From: Gemmatimonadota bacterium
GTDB lineage: Bacteria; Gemmatimonadota; Gemmatimonadetes; Longimicrobiales; Gaopeijiaceae
NCBI GenBank assembly: GCA_009841475.1
Contig: VXLT01000104.1
Span: 1-43,707 of the forward strand
Direction of reading: 5' to 3'
DNA length: 43,707 bases
How positions within the stretch are numbered: position 1 is the stretch's first letter; every line of letters starts with the position of its first letter. This document shows, piece by piece, positions 35,329-43,707 of the stretch. A model generated the notes under the pieces. It was given only the letters and a program-made list of their open reading frames with translations. It was not told where the DNA came from and ran no database searches. The position numbers and the translations under genes are program-made.

Positions 35329-35745
35329 ATGTGGCACGGATTCACCACTCGTTTCGCACATTCCAGCGCGGACTCCGACGACCCGGGGCTGGTCGGCAGG
35401 ACCTACGCCATCCCCTTCGGGATTGTCTGGGACGCAGCCGTCCGGCTCACCGGGGGAGGGCTCCGGGGCTGGGCGACGGCGGGTTTGGACGAAATGGCCG
35501 GCATCGTCGAGGCCCGCGTCCGGGGCGTTGTCCTGCGTTTGCCCGCCCGTGTCGTGATCACGGTTTCCCTGGACGACAACGCACAAACGCGAGTGGATGT
35601 CGCGGCCGAGGGAAAGCACCGGGGCGGCGACCTCGGTGCGAACGCCCGCCGGATCCGGCGCTTTTGCTCCGCCCTCGACCGCGCGGTGGAAGCCGAGCCG
35701 AACCAGGTGCTCAACGTGCGGATCAGGGGGCAACGCGCCGCGTGA
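35329..35745 (+). CDS. DUF1499-like protein
   Basis: The product is 138 residues from ATG 35329. It has PFGIVWDAAVRL near the start and ends with GGDLGANARRIRRFCSALDRAV. The latter matches the conserved DLGANaRRIr end of DUF1499 proteins, whose function is unknown. The usual RSASR element just before is replaced by AAEGKHRGG. There is no signal peptide. It shares a GTGA overlap with the lipoprotein gene that follows. Confidence 0.65.
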   Translation: MWHGFTTRFAHSSADSDDPGLVGRTYAIPFGIVWDAAVRLTGGGLRGWATAGLDEMAGIVEARVRGVVLRLPARVVITVSLDDNAQTRVDVAAEGKHRGGDLGANARRIRRFCSALDRAVEAEPNQVLNVRIRGQRAA

Positions 35746-36698
35746 GGGACATCCCATGGCGGACGGCGGTGCTGCTCGCCGCCATCCTCGGTGGATCGTG
35801 CGGCGGCGGGACTCCCGGCGAGGGGGCACCGGGAACGGGAGCGGATCCGGACGCCTCGGGCGGCGGCTCGGCGACTGCGGCTATCGCTCCCGGCACCACT
35901 TATCAGCGTACCATCGTCTTCGTGGAAGCCTCCGGCGACTCCGCCCAGTTCTTCCCCTGGGACTTCGAGAACCGCGTCGAAACCGACGGAGTGCATCGCT
36001 CGGTTCGGGGCTGGCTGGGACGGGCCGGACAGTGGCGCCTCTTCATGCAGGACCAGTGGACCACTCCACGCACGCGCGCGCCCTGGCGCATCGTGCCGAG
36101 GGGTTCGGCGCGTCTGGTGGTGGGGGTTGAAGACGCTCTGGAGGAGATCTACTACCGCGAAGGTGTGCGCGACCTGTCGCTCCGGCCAGGCCGAACGGTC
36201 GTCGAATGGAGCGGCCAGCGCGGCACGACCTACCGGCTTCTCGAAGGCGCCGTCCGGCTGGCCGATGTGGAGACGGAGGGTCTGGTGCTGGACGCGTTCG
36301 CGGTGCGGACCACCGACAGCGGCGGGGGGGCGGAGCTGGGGCTGCTGATCGCGGGAGACCGGCTGCAGCTGGTCTTCGCCAACCTCGACGGCCCCGGGCG
36401 CTACCGGGCGTGGGCCCGCCAGGATACTCTCGAGCTGTTCTGGCCGGAGGTGGAGGTGACCTGGGAGGAAACCCGAAGCTTCGAACGGGCGCGGCGCAGT
36501 GTCCCGGTGCTTTGGCATATGGAGTCGGCGGACGGCACGCTCTCCGGGGTGTTCGAGTCCGTGAGTTCGCATGTGCAGGCCCTCGAGGGCGACGGCGCCA
36601 TTCTGCCGGTGCTGGCGGTCTACGAAGTCGCCGGCCGGATCACGGTGGACGAAGAGGAGGTGGCGGTGAAGGGCTTCCTGCGTCACTTCCAGCGATGA
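35742..36698 (+). CDS. Hypothetical lipoprotein
   Basis: The product is 318 residues from a GTG overlapping the previous stop (GTGA). WRTAVLLAAILGGSC is a signal peptide with Cys20 as likely lipidation site, followed by a Gly/Ser/Ala/Pro linker of about 30 residues. The rest is beta-rich with many Trp and Arg (for example TPRTRAPWRIVPRGSARL) and no motif I recognise. Probably surface or periplasmic, of unknown function, and co-transcribed with the DUF1499-like gene. Confidence 0.68.
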   Translation: MRDIPWRTAVLLAAILGGSCGGGTPGEGAPGTGADPDASGGGSATAAIAPGTTYQRTIVFVEASGDSAQFFPWDFENRVETDGVHRSVRGWLGRAGQWRLFMQDQWTTPRTRAPWRIVPRGSARLVVGVEDALEEIYYREGVRDLSLRPGRTVVEWSGQRGTTYRLLEGAVRLADVETEGLVLDAFAVRTTDSGGGAELGLLIAGDRLQLVFANLDGPGRYRAWARQDTLELFWPEVEVTWEETRSFERARRSVPVLWHMESADGTLSGVFESVSSHVQALEGDGAILPVLAVYEVAGRITVDEEEVAVKGFLRHFQR

Positions 36699-36720
36699 CG
36701 CGCGCGCGGCGGACGGCAGC

Positions 36721-38289
36721 ATGAGCGAGGCGCTTCTGCGTGCGATCGTGGCGATCGTGGGCGGCGCCCTCGCGGGGGGCCTCACGAACACGGTCGCGAT
36801 CTGGATGCTCTTTCACCCGTACCGTCCCCCGCGGATTCTGGGCATGCGCATCCGGTTCCTGCAGGGTGCGATCCCCAAGAACCAGGCCCGGCTGGCGGCC
36901 GCGATCGGCGGCGCCGTGGGGAACCGGCTCCTGACCGAAGAGGACCTGACCCGCGTACTGGCCGAGCCCGAGTTTCGCGATGCGTTCGATCGCGGGCTCG
37001 CGCGCTTCCTCGACGAGGTGCTCGAGGTGGAGAGGGGCTCGGTGCGGGATCTGCTGGGTCCCGACGTGATGGCCGAAACCGCCCCGGTCATCGAGGACGT
37101 GCTGGATCACACCATCGCCAGGATCGAGAAGCACCTTCACTCCGACGAGTTCGCCGAGGCGGTGGAGGCGCGGGCATCGGAACTGGCGGACTTCGTCGCG
37201 GACCAGCCGGTGAGCGACGTACTCGTCCCCGGGCGGGAGGTCGATGTCGCCGCCGCGGTGACGGGATGGGCCGAGACCGCCGTCGCGACCGACCGGTTCC
37301 AGCAGGCGGTTTCCGAGTACCTGCGCGATGCGGTGGACCGGTTGCTGAGGCCGGACGTCACACTCAGGGACCTGCTCCCCCCCGCCATGGTCCCCGCGGT
37401 CGAACGGGCGATCGCCGGCTACGTGCCGCTCGTGATACGGCGGCTCGGCGCGCTCCTCGAACAGCCGGCCACGCGACTTCGCTTCGAGCGGGTTACGCGC
37501 GATCTGCTGCGGCGCTTCCTCCAGGACCTCCGCTTCCACCAGCGCGTGGTTGCGCGCCTGGTCCTGAACGAGGAGACCATCGCCAAGGTCTTCCGCACCA
37601 TCCAGTCGGAGGGCGCCGAGAAGATCGCCGGCCTGTTCCACGAGCCCGACGCCGAAGAGGCCACCGCCAGGGGCATCAGCGACGCGATCGGCGATCTGCT
37701 GGACCGCCCGGTCACCGACGTGTTCGGCGAGCCGGGCGACGCCGGGGTCACCGAAACCATCGACACACTCGCATCGTGGCTGGTGTCGCTGGCGCGCGAC
37801 CCCTCGGCGGCCGAATTCCTGACGGACAAGCTGGAAGCCGGGCTGGCCCGCGTCTCCGAGCGCACCTGGGGAGAGCTGCTGCAGGAGGTGTCGCCGGAAC
37901 GCGTGTCCACCTGGGTGGTCGCGGCGGTCCGCACCGATGTCGCCGCGAGCTTCTACCGCGACGGGGTCCGCCGACTGGCCGCGGCCGCGCTGGACCGTCC
38001 GATCGGGCGTCCGGCCAGACTGCTTCCCGGCGGGGCCGCGGACAGCATCCGGGATGCCGCAAGCGAACCGCTGTGGCAGGGGATCCAGGCCCAGATCCCC
38101 TCCGTGGTGACCCGACTCGACGTCGCGCGCCGCGTCGAGGAGAAGGTAATGGAGTTCCCGGTCGAGCGGATGGAGGAGCTGGTGCGGCGCGTGACACACC
38201 GTGAATTGCGCATGATCGTCGTCCTGGGCTACGCGCTCGGGGCGTTCATCGGGACCCTGCTGGTCGTGCTGAACCGATTCTGGAGCTGA
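36721..38289 (+). CDS. DUF445 family membrane protein
   Basis: The product is 522 residues. The N-terminal helix IVAIVGGALAGGLTNTVAIWMLF and FHPYRPPRILGMRI are the DUF445 signature (YjiN/YheB group). A long alpha-helical middle and a C-terminal hydrophobic helix (VLGYALGAFIGTLLVVLNRF) follow, so both ends sit in the membrane with a large soluble part between. The biochemical role of this family is not established. Confidence 0.85.
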   Translation: MSEALLRAIVAIVGGALAGGLTNTVAIWMLFHPYRPPRILGMRIRFLQGAIPKNQARLAAAIGGAVGNRLLTEEDLTRVLAEPEFRDAFDRGLARFLDEVLEVERGSVRDLLGPDVMAETAPVIEDVLDHTIARIEKHLHSDEFAEAVEARASELADFVADQPVSDVLVPGREVDVAAAVTGWAETAVATDRFQQAVSEYLRDAVDRLLRPDVTLRDLLPPAMVPAVERAIAGYVPLVIRRLGALLEQPATRLRFERVTRDLLRRFLQDLRFHQRVVARLVLNEETIAKVFRTIQSEGAEKIAGLFHEPDAEEATARGISDAIGDLLDRPVTDVFGEPGDAGVTETIDTLASWLVSLARDPSAAEFLTDKLEAGLARVSERTWGELLQEVSPERVSTWVVAAVRTDVAASFYRDGVRRLAAAALDRPIGRPARLLPGGAADSIRDAASEPLWQGIQAQIPSVVTRLDVARRVEEKVMEFPVERMEELVRRVTHRELRMIVVLGYALGAFIGTLLVVLNRFWS

Positions 38290-38330
38290 CGCGTGCGGCT
38301 CCTGCGCAACGCCAATCGCGAGCAGTCCAG

Positions 38331-38663
38331 TCAGCGTCGCCTGATGCGCCCGCTCCGCGTCGGTGCCGCGGTGCGGAAGTACCTCCGCGAACGCCGCTGA
38401 TGGGATCCGCGCGGGTCCTTCCTCAGCCAGCCGAAGATGGTGAAATGGCGCTTCGCCTTCCGGCTCTGTCCCCATTCGTTCCCCAGCGCCCGCTCCAGCT
38501 CCTGCAGACGCCTCTCGCTGTGCTCTCCGATTCTGTCGCCATCCTTGCCCCCGAACCACCGCCCAAGAAGCGTTCCTCCCCCATCCGACCGGCCCGGCAT
38601 CCCCAGATAAACGCCCAGCGCCAGTGCAAGCACCCCGCCGAGTATCTGCCAGAACAGCGTCAT
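38331..38663 (-). CDS. Small membrane protein with basic C-terminus
   Basis: The product is 110 residues from an ATG overlapping the cutA stop by 4 bases (ATGA). The N-terminal helix LFWQILGGVLALALGVYLGM is followed by a charged region (ERRLQELERALGNEW) and a very basic tail with many Arg (SHQRRSRRYFRTAAP, then SGRIRRR). I do not recognise the family. The tail could bind nucleic acid or acidic lipids. The frame is well coupled, so I think it is expressed. Confidence 0.55.
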   Translation of the reverse strand: MTLFWQILGGVLALALGVYLGMPGRSDGGGTLLGRWFGGKDGDRIGEHSERRLQELERALGNEWGQSRKAKRHFTIFGWLRKDPRGSHQRRSRRYFRTAAPTRSGRIRRR

Positions 38664-39013
38664 CGCACGGCCTCCACCCCGGTGCCGCACTCCTTCCTCA
38701 CCCAGTCGAGGTAGTCCGCCGTCCCGTCCACCACTTCGTGCGCGATCAGCTCGGGCACATCGTAGGGGTGAAGCTCCACCGCGCGCTCGAGCAGGCGGGG
38801 AAGGACCGCGCGGGTCGTCTTGAGGATCGCCACCGCCTCGTCGTCATGGTGCAGCTCGCCCTTCCAGCGATAGACGCTCACGGCACCCGGGACGATGTTC
38901 CCGCACGCCGCCAGCCGTTCCTGGACCAGGGTACGCACGACGCCTTCGGCCACCCCCGACCCCGGCGCGGTCATCAACACCGCCACGACGCCGGTGTCCC
39001 CGCCGCGGCTCAT
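38660..39013 (-). CDS. cutA: Divalent-cation tolerance protein CutA
   Basis: The product is 117 residues from ATG 39013; the open frame continues upstream without family support. ERLAACGNIVPGAVSVYRWKG and VELHPYDVPELIAHEV are the CutA1 family signatures (trimeric ferredoxin-like fold). The role in copper tolerance is debated. Confidence 0.92.
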   Translation of the reverse strand: MSRGGDTGVVAVLMTAPGSGVAEGVVRTLVQERLAACGNIVPGAVSVYRWKGELHHDDEAVAILKTTRAVLPRLLERAVELHPYDVPELIAHEVVDGTADYLDWVRKECGTGVEAVR

Positions 39014-39071
39014 GCCGGCATCCCCGCGCCCACAGCCACGCCGCAACCCACCGGGATCCGCGACCCGGCGG

Positions 39072-40904
39072 TCATGCCACGAACATCGTCTGCTCGATCG
39101 AATCCGCGCTGTAGAAAGACTCGATCAGTTCGGCGTAGCGTTCCGTGACCACCGCCCGCTTCACCTTCTGCGTCGGGGTCAGCGCCCCGTTTTCGACGGT
39201 GAACGGGTCGGCTACGAGCCCCACCTTTTTCGGCTTCTCGAAGCGCGCCAGGTCCCGCATCTCGCCGAAGAACTCCTCTTCCAGCAGGGCCTGGCACTTC
39301 GGGTCGCCCAGCAGCGCTCGCGCGTCGGACGCGTCGAGCCCGGCCCCCTCGGCCCAACTCCCAAGCCGCTCGAAGGCCGGAACGACCACCACCGAACAGA
39401 ACTTGCGGCCCTCGCCCACCACGACCGCCTGGTCCACGAACGCGTTCTTCTTGAGCAGGTTCTCGATCAGCTGCGGGGCCACGTACTTGCCGCCCGACGT
39501 CTTGATGAGGTCCTTCTTGCGGTCCGTGATCTTCAGGTACCCGTCGCTGCTCAGCTCGCCGATGTCGCCGGTGCTGAACCAGCCGTCGTCCGAGATCACC
39601 TCGCGCGTCATTTCCTCGAGACCGTAATAGCCCTTCATCACCTGCGGGCCCCGAATGAGGATCTCACCGTCCTCCGCGATCCGGATCTCGGTGCCGGGCA
39701 CTGGCGGACCCACGGTCCCGATGCGGAAGTGCTCGGGGGTGTTCACGTTGGTCACGGGAGATGTCTCGCTGAGCCCGTAGCCTTCGAGGATCATGATCCC
39801 GGAGCCCAGGAAGAAGCGGTTGATTTCGGGCGCCAGCGCGGCCCCGCCGCTGACGAAGTAGCGCAGCCGCCCGCCCACCCCGGCGCGGATCTTGGAGAAC
39901 ACCAGCTTGTCCACGATCCGGTACTGCAGCCCTGTCAGGAACGGGACCTTCGAACCGCTCTCGCGGCACAGCGCCACGCGCCGGCCCACCTTCGCCGCCC
40001 ACCCGACGATCTTCGCCTTCAGGCCGCTGGCATCGAGCACCTTCTGGTAGACCTTCTCGTAGAGGCGCGGCACCGATACCAGCACGGTCGGCCGCAACAC
40101 CTTCATGTCGGCCGCGACCGTTTCGATGGCACCGTGGGTCACCATGCACCCGGAGGTGAAGAACAGATAGTCCACCATGCGCTGCAGGACGTGGGAGAGC
40201 GGCAGGAAGGACAGGCTCACGTCCTCGGGGCCGACCCCGAGAAGCTGCTCGGATGCCCAGATGTTCGACGCCACGTTGTTGTGCGTGAGCATCACCCCCT
40301 TCGGTGTGCCCGTGGTGCCGGAGGTGTAGATCATGGTGGCGACGTCCTCCGGCCGGGCCTGGCCTGCCTCGGCCTCGAAGTCGTCGCCCCCGGCGTCGTC
40401 ACCGCGCGCCAGAAAGGCCGGCCACGAGACCGCCCCCCCCTCCAGGGCGGCCGCCTCGTCGAAGACTACGATCTCGACCTCGCGGCCGAGCCCGGTCACC
40501 GCCTCGCGCGCCTTTGCCAGCTGCTCCGCGTCGGAGACGAAGACCAGCGATGCACCGGAATCCTTGAGGATGTAGGCAACCTGCGCCGCGGGAAGCGTGC
40601 TGTAGATCGGCACGTCCACGACTCCCGCGCAGAGGCAGGACCAGTCCGCCAGCGCCCACTCGACGCGGTTCTCCGACAGAATGGCCGCCCTTTCCCCGCG
40701 TCCGACGCCCGATCGCGCGAGCGCCGCGGCCCCCCGCCGAGCCACGTCACGCACCTGGGCGTAGGTGTAGGTCCGCGCCTTTGCGCCGGTAACGTTGTAC
40801 GCCGGGTTGTCCGCAAAGCGGTTTGCCGTTCGGAAAAACAGCTGTACCAGCGTTCCCTGCGGCACGTCGGCCTTGTTGGCGAAATAATCGATCGTGTCTG
40901 CCAT
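39072..40904 (-). CDS. Long-chain fatty acid-CoA ligase (AMP-forming)
   Basis: The product is 610 residues. The AMP-binding P-loop YTSGTTGTPKGVMLTH, GYGLSETSPVT, GWFSTGDIGEL and the C-terminal ITDRKKDLIKTSGGKYVAP place it in the FAA1/FadD15-like branch of acyl-CoA synthetases. It activates fatty acids to acyl-CoA for breakdown or lipid synthesis. The OsmC and TPR genes lie just upstream on the same strand, with a 4-base gap to OsmC. Confidence 0.92.
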   Translation of the reverse strand: MADTIDYFANKADVPQGTLVQLFFRTANRFADNPAYNVTGAKARTYTYAQVRDVARRGAAALARSGVGRGERAAILSENRVEWALADWSCLCAGVVDVPIYSTLPAAQVAYILKDSGASLVFVSDAEQLAKAREAVTGLGREVEIVVFDEAAALEGGAVSWPAFLARGDDAGGDDFEAEAGQARPEDVATMIYTSGTTGTPKGVMLTHNNVASNIWASEQLLGVGPEDVSLSFLPLSHVLQRMVDYLFFTSGCMVTHGAIETVAADMKVLRPTVLVSVPRLYEKVYQKVLDASGLKAKIVGWAAKVGRRVALCRESGSKVPFLTGLQYRIVDKLVFSKIRAGVGGRLRYFVSGGAALAPEINRFFLGSGIMILEGYGLSETSPVTNVNTPEHFRIGTVGPPVPGTEIRIAEDGEILIRGPQVMKGYYGLEEMTREVISDDGWFSTGDIGELSSDGYLKITDRKKDLIKTSGGKYVAPQLIENLLKKNAFVDQAVVVGEGRKFCSVVVVPAFERLGSWAEGAGLDASDARALLGDPKCQALLEEEFFGEMRDLARFEKPKKVGLVADPFTVENGALTPTQKVKRAVVTERYAELIESFYSADSIEQTMFVA

Positions 40905-40908
40905 GGAG

Positions 40909-41322
40909 CTACCCGCCTTCCAGGACGATCTCCACCGGAATGTCCTGCCTCAGCGAGAACAGGACGGAACAGTATTTCTCACGGGAAAGTTCCAGCGCCC
41001 GCTCGACCTTGGAACGACTCGCCGGCGGCACACCGGTGACGTTGAACACCAGGCGCAGCCCGCTATAGTGGCGCGGAGTCTCGCCCCGGCGCGCACCCTG
41101 TGCGGTCACGTCGATGCTGTCGAACGGCACCCGCCCCTTCTCCAGGATCACCTTGACGTCGATGGCCATGCACGCCGCCACCCCAGTCAGCACGAGGTCC
41201 ATCGGCGACGGCCCGGTGGCCGAATCGCCATCGACCATGATCTGCGGCCCACCGACCGGCCCGCCATCGAACATGAGCCCCGAACCCGTCCACGCGAGCC
41301 GGATCTCCTTGTCGGTCTTCAT
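40909..41322 (-). CDS. OsmC-family peroxide-reducing protein
   Basis: The product is 137 residues from ATG 41322, which touches the TPR gene stop (TGATG); a GTG one codon earlier is possible. Both thiol cysteines of OsmC/Ohr-type proteins are present, Cys51 in GVAACMAIDVK and Cys118 in REKYCSVLFSL. These act in reduction of organic hydroperoxides. GPSPMDLVLTGVAAC is the conserved active-site helix. Confidence 0.88.
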   Translation of the reverse strand: MKTDKEIRLAWTGSGLMFDGGPVGGPQIMVDGDSATGPSPMDLVLTGVAACMAIDVKVILEKGRVPFDSIDVTAQGARRGETPRHYSGLRLVFNVTGVPPASRSKVERALELSREKYCSVLFSLRQDIPVEIVLEGG

Positions 41323-41768
41323 CACGCGTCTTCCTGAGCGTCTTCCCGGTCCTCCCCGTCGCCCCGGAGCTCCTCGAGGGTGGCCCGCGCGTGCGCGATG
41401 TGCTCCCCGGCATCCTCCTCCGACGGCTCCCCGGCAAGAAACGCCTCCAGATGCTCGATCGCCTCATCCCGGTCGCCCTGCCGGAGCAGGATGAACGCGA
41501 GGCCGTAGTGTGCGCCGGGCGCCTGCGGGTACCGGTAGAGGACGTGCCGGTAGGTCTTGGTGGCATCCCCGTCCATACCCATCCGCGTATACGTGATGGC
41601 GATCTGCTGGAGCACGATGGGGTCGCCCGGGGACTCCTTGAGCGCCAGCCGGAAGGAAGTCAGCGCCTCGTGGAACTTCCCCTCCTGGGAGAGCGCGAGC
41701 CCCTCCTCGTAGTAGTCGACTCGCTCGGCTCCCGAGGTCCCCCCGAAGATCTTGTTCCAGATCGTCAT
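41322..41768 (-). CDS. TPR protein
   Basis: The product is 148 residues from ATG 41768. About three tetratricopeptide repeats are visible (YYEEGLALSQEGKFHEAL, IAITYTRMGMDGDATKTYR, YGLAFILLRQGDRDEAIEHL), then an acidic tail (LRGDGEDREDAQEDA). It is a likely cytosolic adaptor. It is translationally linked to the OsmC gene. Confidence 0.8.
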   Translation of the reverse strand: MTIWNKIFGGTSGAERVDYYEEGLALSQEGKFHEALTSFRLALKESPGDPIVLQQIAITYTRMGMDGDATKTYRHVLYRYPQAPGAHYGLAFILLRQGDRDEAIEHLEAFLAGEPSEEDAGEHIAHARATLEELRGDGEDREDAQEDA

Positions 41769-41854
41769 GGACGAAAGTCGCTGCCCCTGGCAGGCCGTGG
41801 AATTAGTCCCCGCTGCATTCGGCCGGCGATGCATCCGGGCTGGCCGGATCCTTC

Positions 41855-41866
41855 CCCGTGCACGGG
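41855..41866. promoter_or_regulatory. Perfect 12-base palindrome upstream of the TPR-osmC-ligase genes
   Basis: CCCGTGCACGGG lies in the 141-base gap between the POT transporter stop and the TPR gene start, 87 bases before the latter. It could be an operator or part of a terminator for the transporter; nothing decides between these. Confidence 0.2.
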
Positions 41867-41909
41867 TACGTCCCTTGAAGGTATGGGAATCCGGTACCGG
41901 GACAAGGCG

Positions 41910-43436
41910 CTATTCGACATCGCCCGTCAGACGCTTCATGAAGGGGCTGACGAGAAGGGCGACTAGCCCGCCCCCGCCGATGATGACGGCGACGCGCATG
42001 TAGAGCGGCGACGGTTCGAGACCCTCGAGCTGCCCGGCCACGCGCCCGGCGATGAGGTTCCCCAGCGCCGCCGCGACGAACCAAACGCCCATCATCTGGC
42101 TGATCCGGTTACTCGGGGCGAGCTTCGTCATGGCGGACAGGCCCACCGGCGACAGCGCCAGCTCGCCGACCGTGTGCAGGAAGTACATGACGATGAGCCA
42201 GGAGGCCGAAGCCGGCGAGTCCGGCGTTGCGTTGGCGGCACCCCAAGCGATCACGAAGAAGCCGGCCGCCAGCCCGATGAGCCCCAGGGCGAACTTCATG
42301 GGCACGGACGGGTGGGCGTTGCGGTTGGCCAGCCAGACCCAGAACCACGCGAAGACCGGCGCCAGCACGACGATGAACAGAGCGTTGACCGATTGCAGCC
42401 AGGAGGCGGCGTACTCCCAGGACCCTATGGTGCGATCCGTGTAATCGCGGGCGAAGATGTTCAGCGAGGAGCCCGCCTGCTCGAAGCCGGACCAGAAGAG
42501 AGCGGCCAGCAGGAACAGCCAGAAGATGACCACGACCTTTTTGACCTCGTCCCTTGTGTGCCCTCCGAAGAAGATCACGTACACGAAGTACAGGCCGATG
42601 ATACCCAGAATGGCATACGCCAGGTACTCGGCGATGTCCGGCAGCGCCAGGGGAATTGTGCCGTTGCGCACGAGGAGTCCAAAAGCGACCAGAGCGACGA
42701 CCACGGCGCCGAAGATCCCGTAGAAGCGGTTTGCGGTCCGCACCACCTGTTTTGGAGACTTGTCGGTTCGGAGAATGCCGGCACTCCCCAGCGAACGGTA
42801 CCCGAGCCGGAATTGAATCAGGCCGAGCACCATGCCGATACCGGCCAGCGAGAACCCCAGGTGCCAGTTGCCTGCGAACGAGAGCCACTGCCAGTCGAAC
42901 CCCTCCCCGAGCGCGCCGCAGAGCAGCGGCCCGGCGAACGCCCCCACGTTGATCCCCATGTAGAAGATCGAGAATCCCGCGTCACGCTTCGCGCCGCCCT
43001 CGGGGTAGAGGTCCGCCACCACCGAGCTCACATTGGGCTTGAGCAGCCCCGTGCCGATCACGATCAGGATCAAGCCGAGAAAGAAGGTGAACTGTGCCGG
43101 CACCGCCATGCTGAAGTGGCCCAACGCGATGATGCAGCCGCCCACGAAGACCGCCTTGCGCTGTCCCCACAGCTGGTCCGCAACCCACCCGCCCGGCAGA
43201 GCCAGCAGATAGACCATGCTCGCGTACAGGCCGTAGATCGCGCCCGCGGTCACCACATCGAACCCCAGCCCCGGATTCTCGCCGATCGTCGTTCCGGTCA
43301 TGAACAGGATCAGCAGGGCACGCATCCCGTAGTAGGAGAAGCGCTCCCACATTTCGGTGAAGAAGAGCGTCGGAAGTCCCCTTGGGTGGCCGGGGAAGAG
43401 GCCGGGTTCGAATTCGATCCCTTCTCTTGTGCTCAT
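41910..43436 (-). CDS. POT-family proton-coupled peptide transporter
   Basis: The product is 508 residues with about 12-14 helices and AGAGG before the ATG. EMWERFSYYGMRALL holds the ExxERF proton-coupling motif of POT/PTR2 transporters, and FSIFYMGINVGAFAGPLLCG is the family's second signature. It imports di- and tripeptides with protons across the inner membrane. Confidence 0.93.
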   Translation of the reverse strand: MSTREGIEFEPGLFPGHPRGLPTLFFTEMWERFSYYGMRALLILFMTGTTIGENPGLGFDVVTAGAIYGLYASMVYLLALPGGWVADQLWGQRKAVFVGGCIIALGHFSMAVPAQFTFFLGLILIVIGTGLLKPNVSSVVADLYPEGGAKRDAGFSIFYMGINVGAFAGPLLCGALGEGFDWQWLSFAGNWHLGFSLAGIGMVLGLIQFRLGYRSLGSAGILRTDKSPKQVVRTANRFYGIFGAVVVALVAFGLLVRNGTIPLALPDIAEYLAYAILGIIGLYFVYVIFFGGHTRDEVKKVVVIFWLFLLAALFWSGFEQAGSSLNIFARDYTDRTIGSWEYAASWLQSVNALFIVVLAPVFAWFWVWLANRNAHPSVPMKFALGLIGLAAGFFVIAWGAANATPDSPASASWLIVMYFLHTVGELALSPVGLSAMTKLAPSNRISQMMGVWFVAAALGNLIAGRVAGQLEGLEPSPLYMRVAVIIGGGGLVALLVSPFMKRLTGDVE

Positions 43437-43518
43437 GGGCGCCTCTGGATCGTGGGATGCTGACCGGTTGGTTTTCGCGAACCGTGCAAGCTATCGCCTG
43501 CCGGACGCGGCGGCGAGG

Positions 43519-43707
43519 TCAGGGGATCCGCCCCTCCATGATCGTGCGGAAGACCTGCGGGTCGATGTTGCCGCCCGAGACCACCGCCACGACGGGCCCC
43601 TCCCCAACCCCAGGAAGCCCCCCCAGCGCGGGCTGATTTTCACATCTGACGCTGGCGCCGAGGATTAGCGGGTAGATGTGGGTGGTGGCCGGTTGATTTA
43701 AAAAAAG
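43519..43707 (-). CDS. Partial: C-terminus of a PLP-dependent threonine/serine ammonia-lyase-like enzyme
   Basis: The minus-strand frame closing at 43519 reads VVAVVSGGNIDPQVFRTIMEGRIP at its end. VSGGNI is a well-known C-terminal element of threonine ammonia-lyases and serine racemases (fold type II PLP enzymes). The part beyond about 43635 does not look like this family and ends in an A/T run at the window edge, so the upstream part may be another sequence or a contig-end artefact. Confidence 0.5.
   Translation of the reverse strand, partial: LFLNQPATTHIYPLILGASVRCENQPALGGLPGVGEGPVVAVVSGGNIDPQVFRTIMEGRIP

Noticed and set aside
36640-38559. Minus-strand open frame of 639 residues
   Set aside because: Antisense to the DUF445 gene; rich in Arg, Gly and His without motifs.
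38895-41039. Plus-strand open frame of 714 residues
   Set aside because: Antisense to the acyl-CoA ligase.
43402-43420. tRNA-like GGTTCGAATTCGATCCC
   Set aside because: It lies within the coding start of the POT transporter, and no cloverleaf can be drawn around it. No tRNA or rRNA was seen in the window.

Overview
The window is a GC-rich bacterial chromosome segment. Coding is dense, with many 1-4 base gene overlaps and several GTG or TTG starts. The gene families seen (translocase-like MFS transporters, PD40 lipoproteins, NAD-type isocitrate dehydrogenase, Rpn-family relics, a fused kinase-regulator) would fit a Gemmatimonadota-like lineage. That placement is an inference from gene style; there is no rRNA or tRNA here to test it.

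Region 1 (1-9866) looks like an eroded defence island. It holds two decayed copies of an Rpn (PD-(D/E)XK recombination-promoting nuclease) gene, a truncated AAA ATPase, a TIGR00027-type SAM methyltransferase, an orphan beta-class DNA methyltransferase, and a four-gene type I-G (formerly I-U) CRISPR-Cas effector operon on the minus strand: csb1, csb2, cas3 with a C-terminal HD domain, and a short Cas8-position or Cas3-extension protein. No cas1, cas2, cas4 or full-size large subunit is present. Just beyond the operon lies a candidate two-repeat CRISPR remnant.

Region 2 (9867-20068) begins with an AT-rich intergenic stretch and a soluble GAF-PAS-kinase-receiver-winged-helix protein, divergent from the cas operon. 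A divergent pair of paralogous NTT/TLC-like transporters follows. Then comes a plus-strand operon with a cysteine-rich Sel1-repeat lipoprotein and two ABC-2 exporters, each an ATPase plus a permease.

Region 3 (20073-24869) is on the minus strand: a glutaryl-CoA-dehydrogenase-like acyl-CoA dehydrogenase, a PD40 propeller lipoprotein, a small zinc-ribbon membrane protein, and an isocitrate dehydrogenase whose promoter is a strikingly AT-rich set of nested palindromes.

Region 4 (24462-34016) is one long minus-strand run of overlapping genes carrying the phosphate system: LeuA-like acyltransferase, phoB, phoR, pstS, pstC, pstA, pstB, phoU, a short-chain dehydrogenase and msrB. PstB has substitutions in the Q-loop, signature and H-loop.

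Region 5 (34111-43707) is mostly housekeeping and hypothetical genes: a sugar-1-phosphate nucleotidyltransferase, a DUF1499-like protein, a hypothetical lipoprotein, a DUF445 membrane protein, a small basic membrane protein, cutA, a long-chain acyl-CoA synthetase, an OsmC-like protein, a TPR protein, a POT peptide transporter, and the 3' end of a probable PLP-dependent threonine/serine ammonia-lyase at the window edge.
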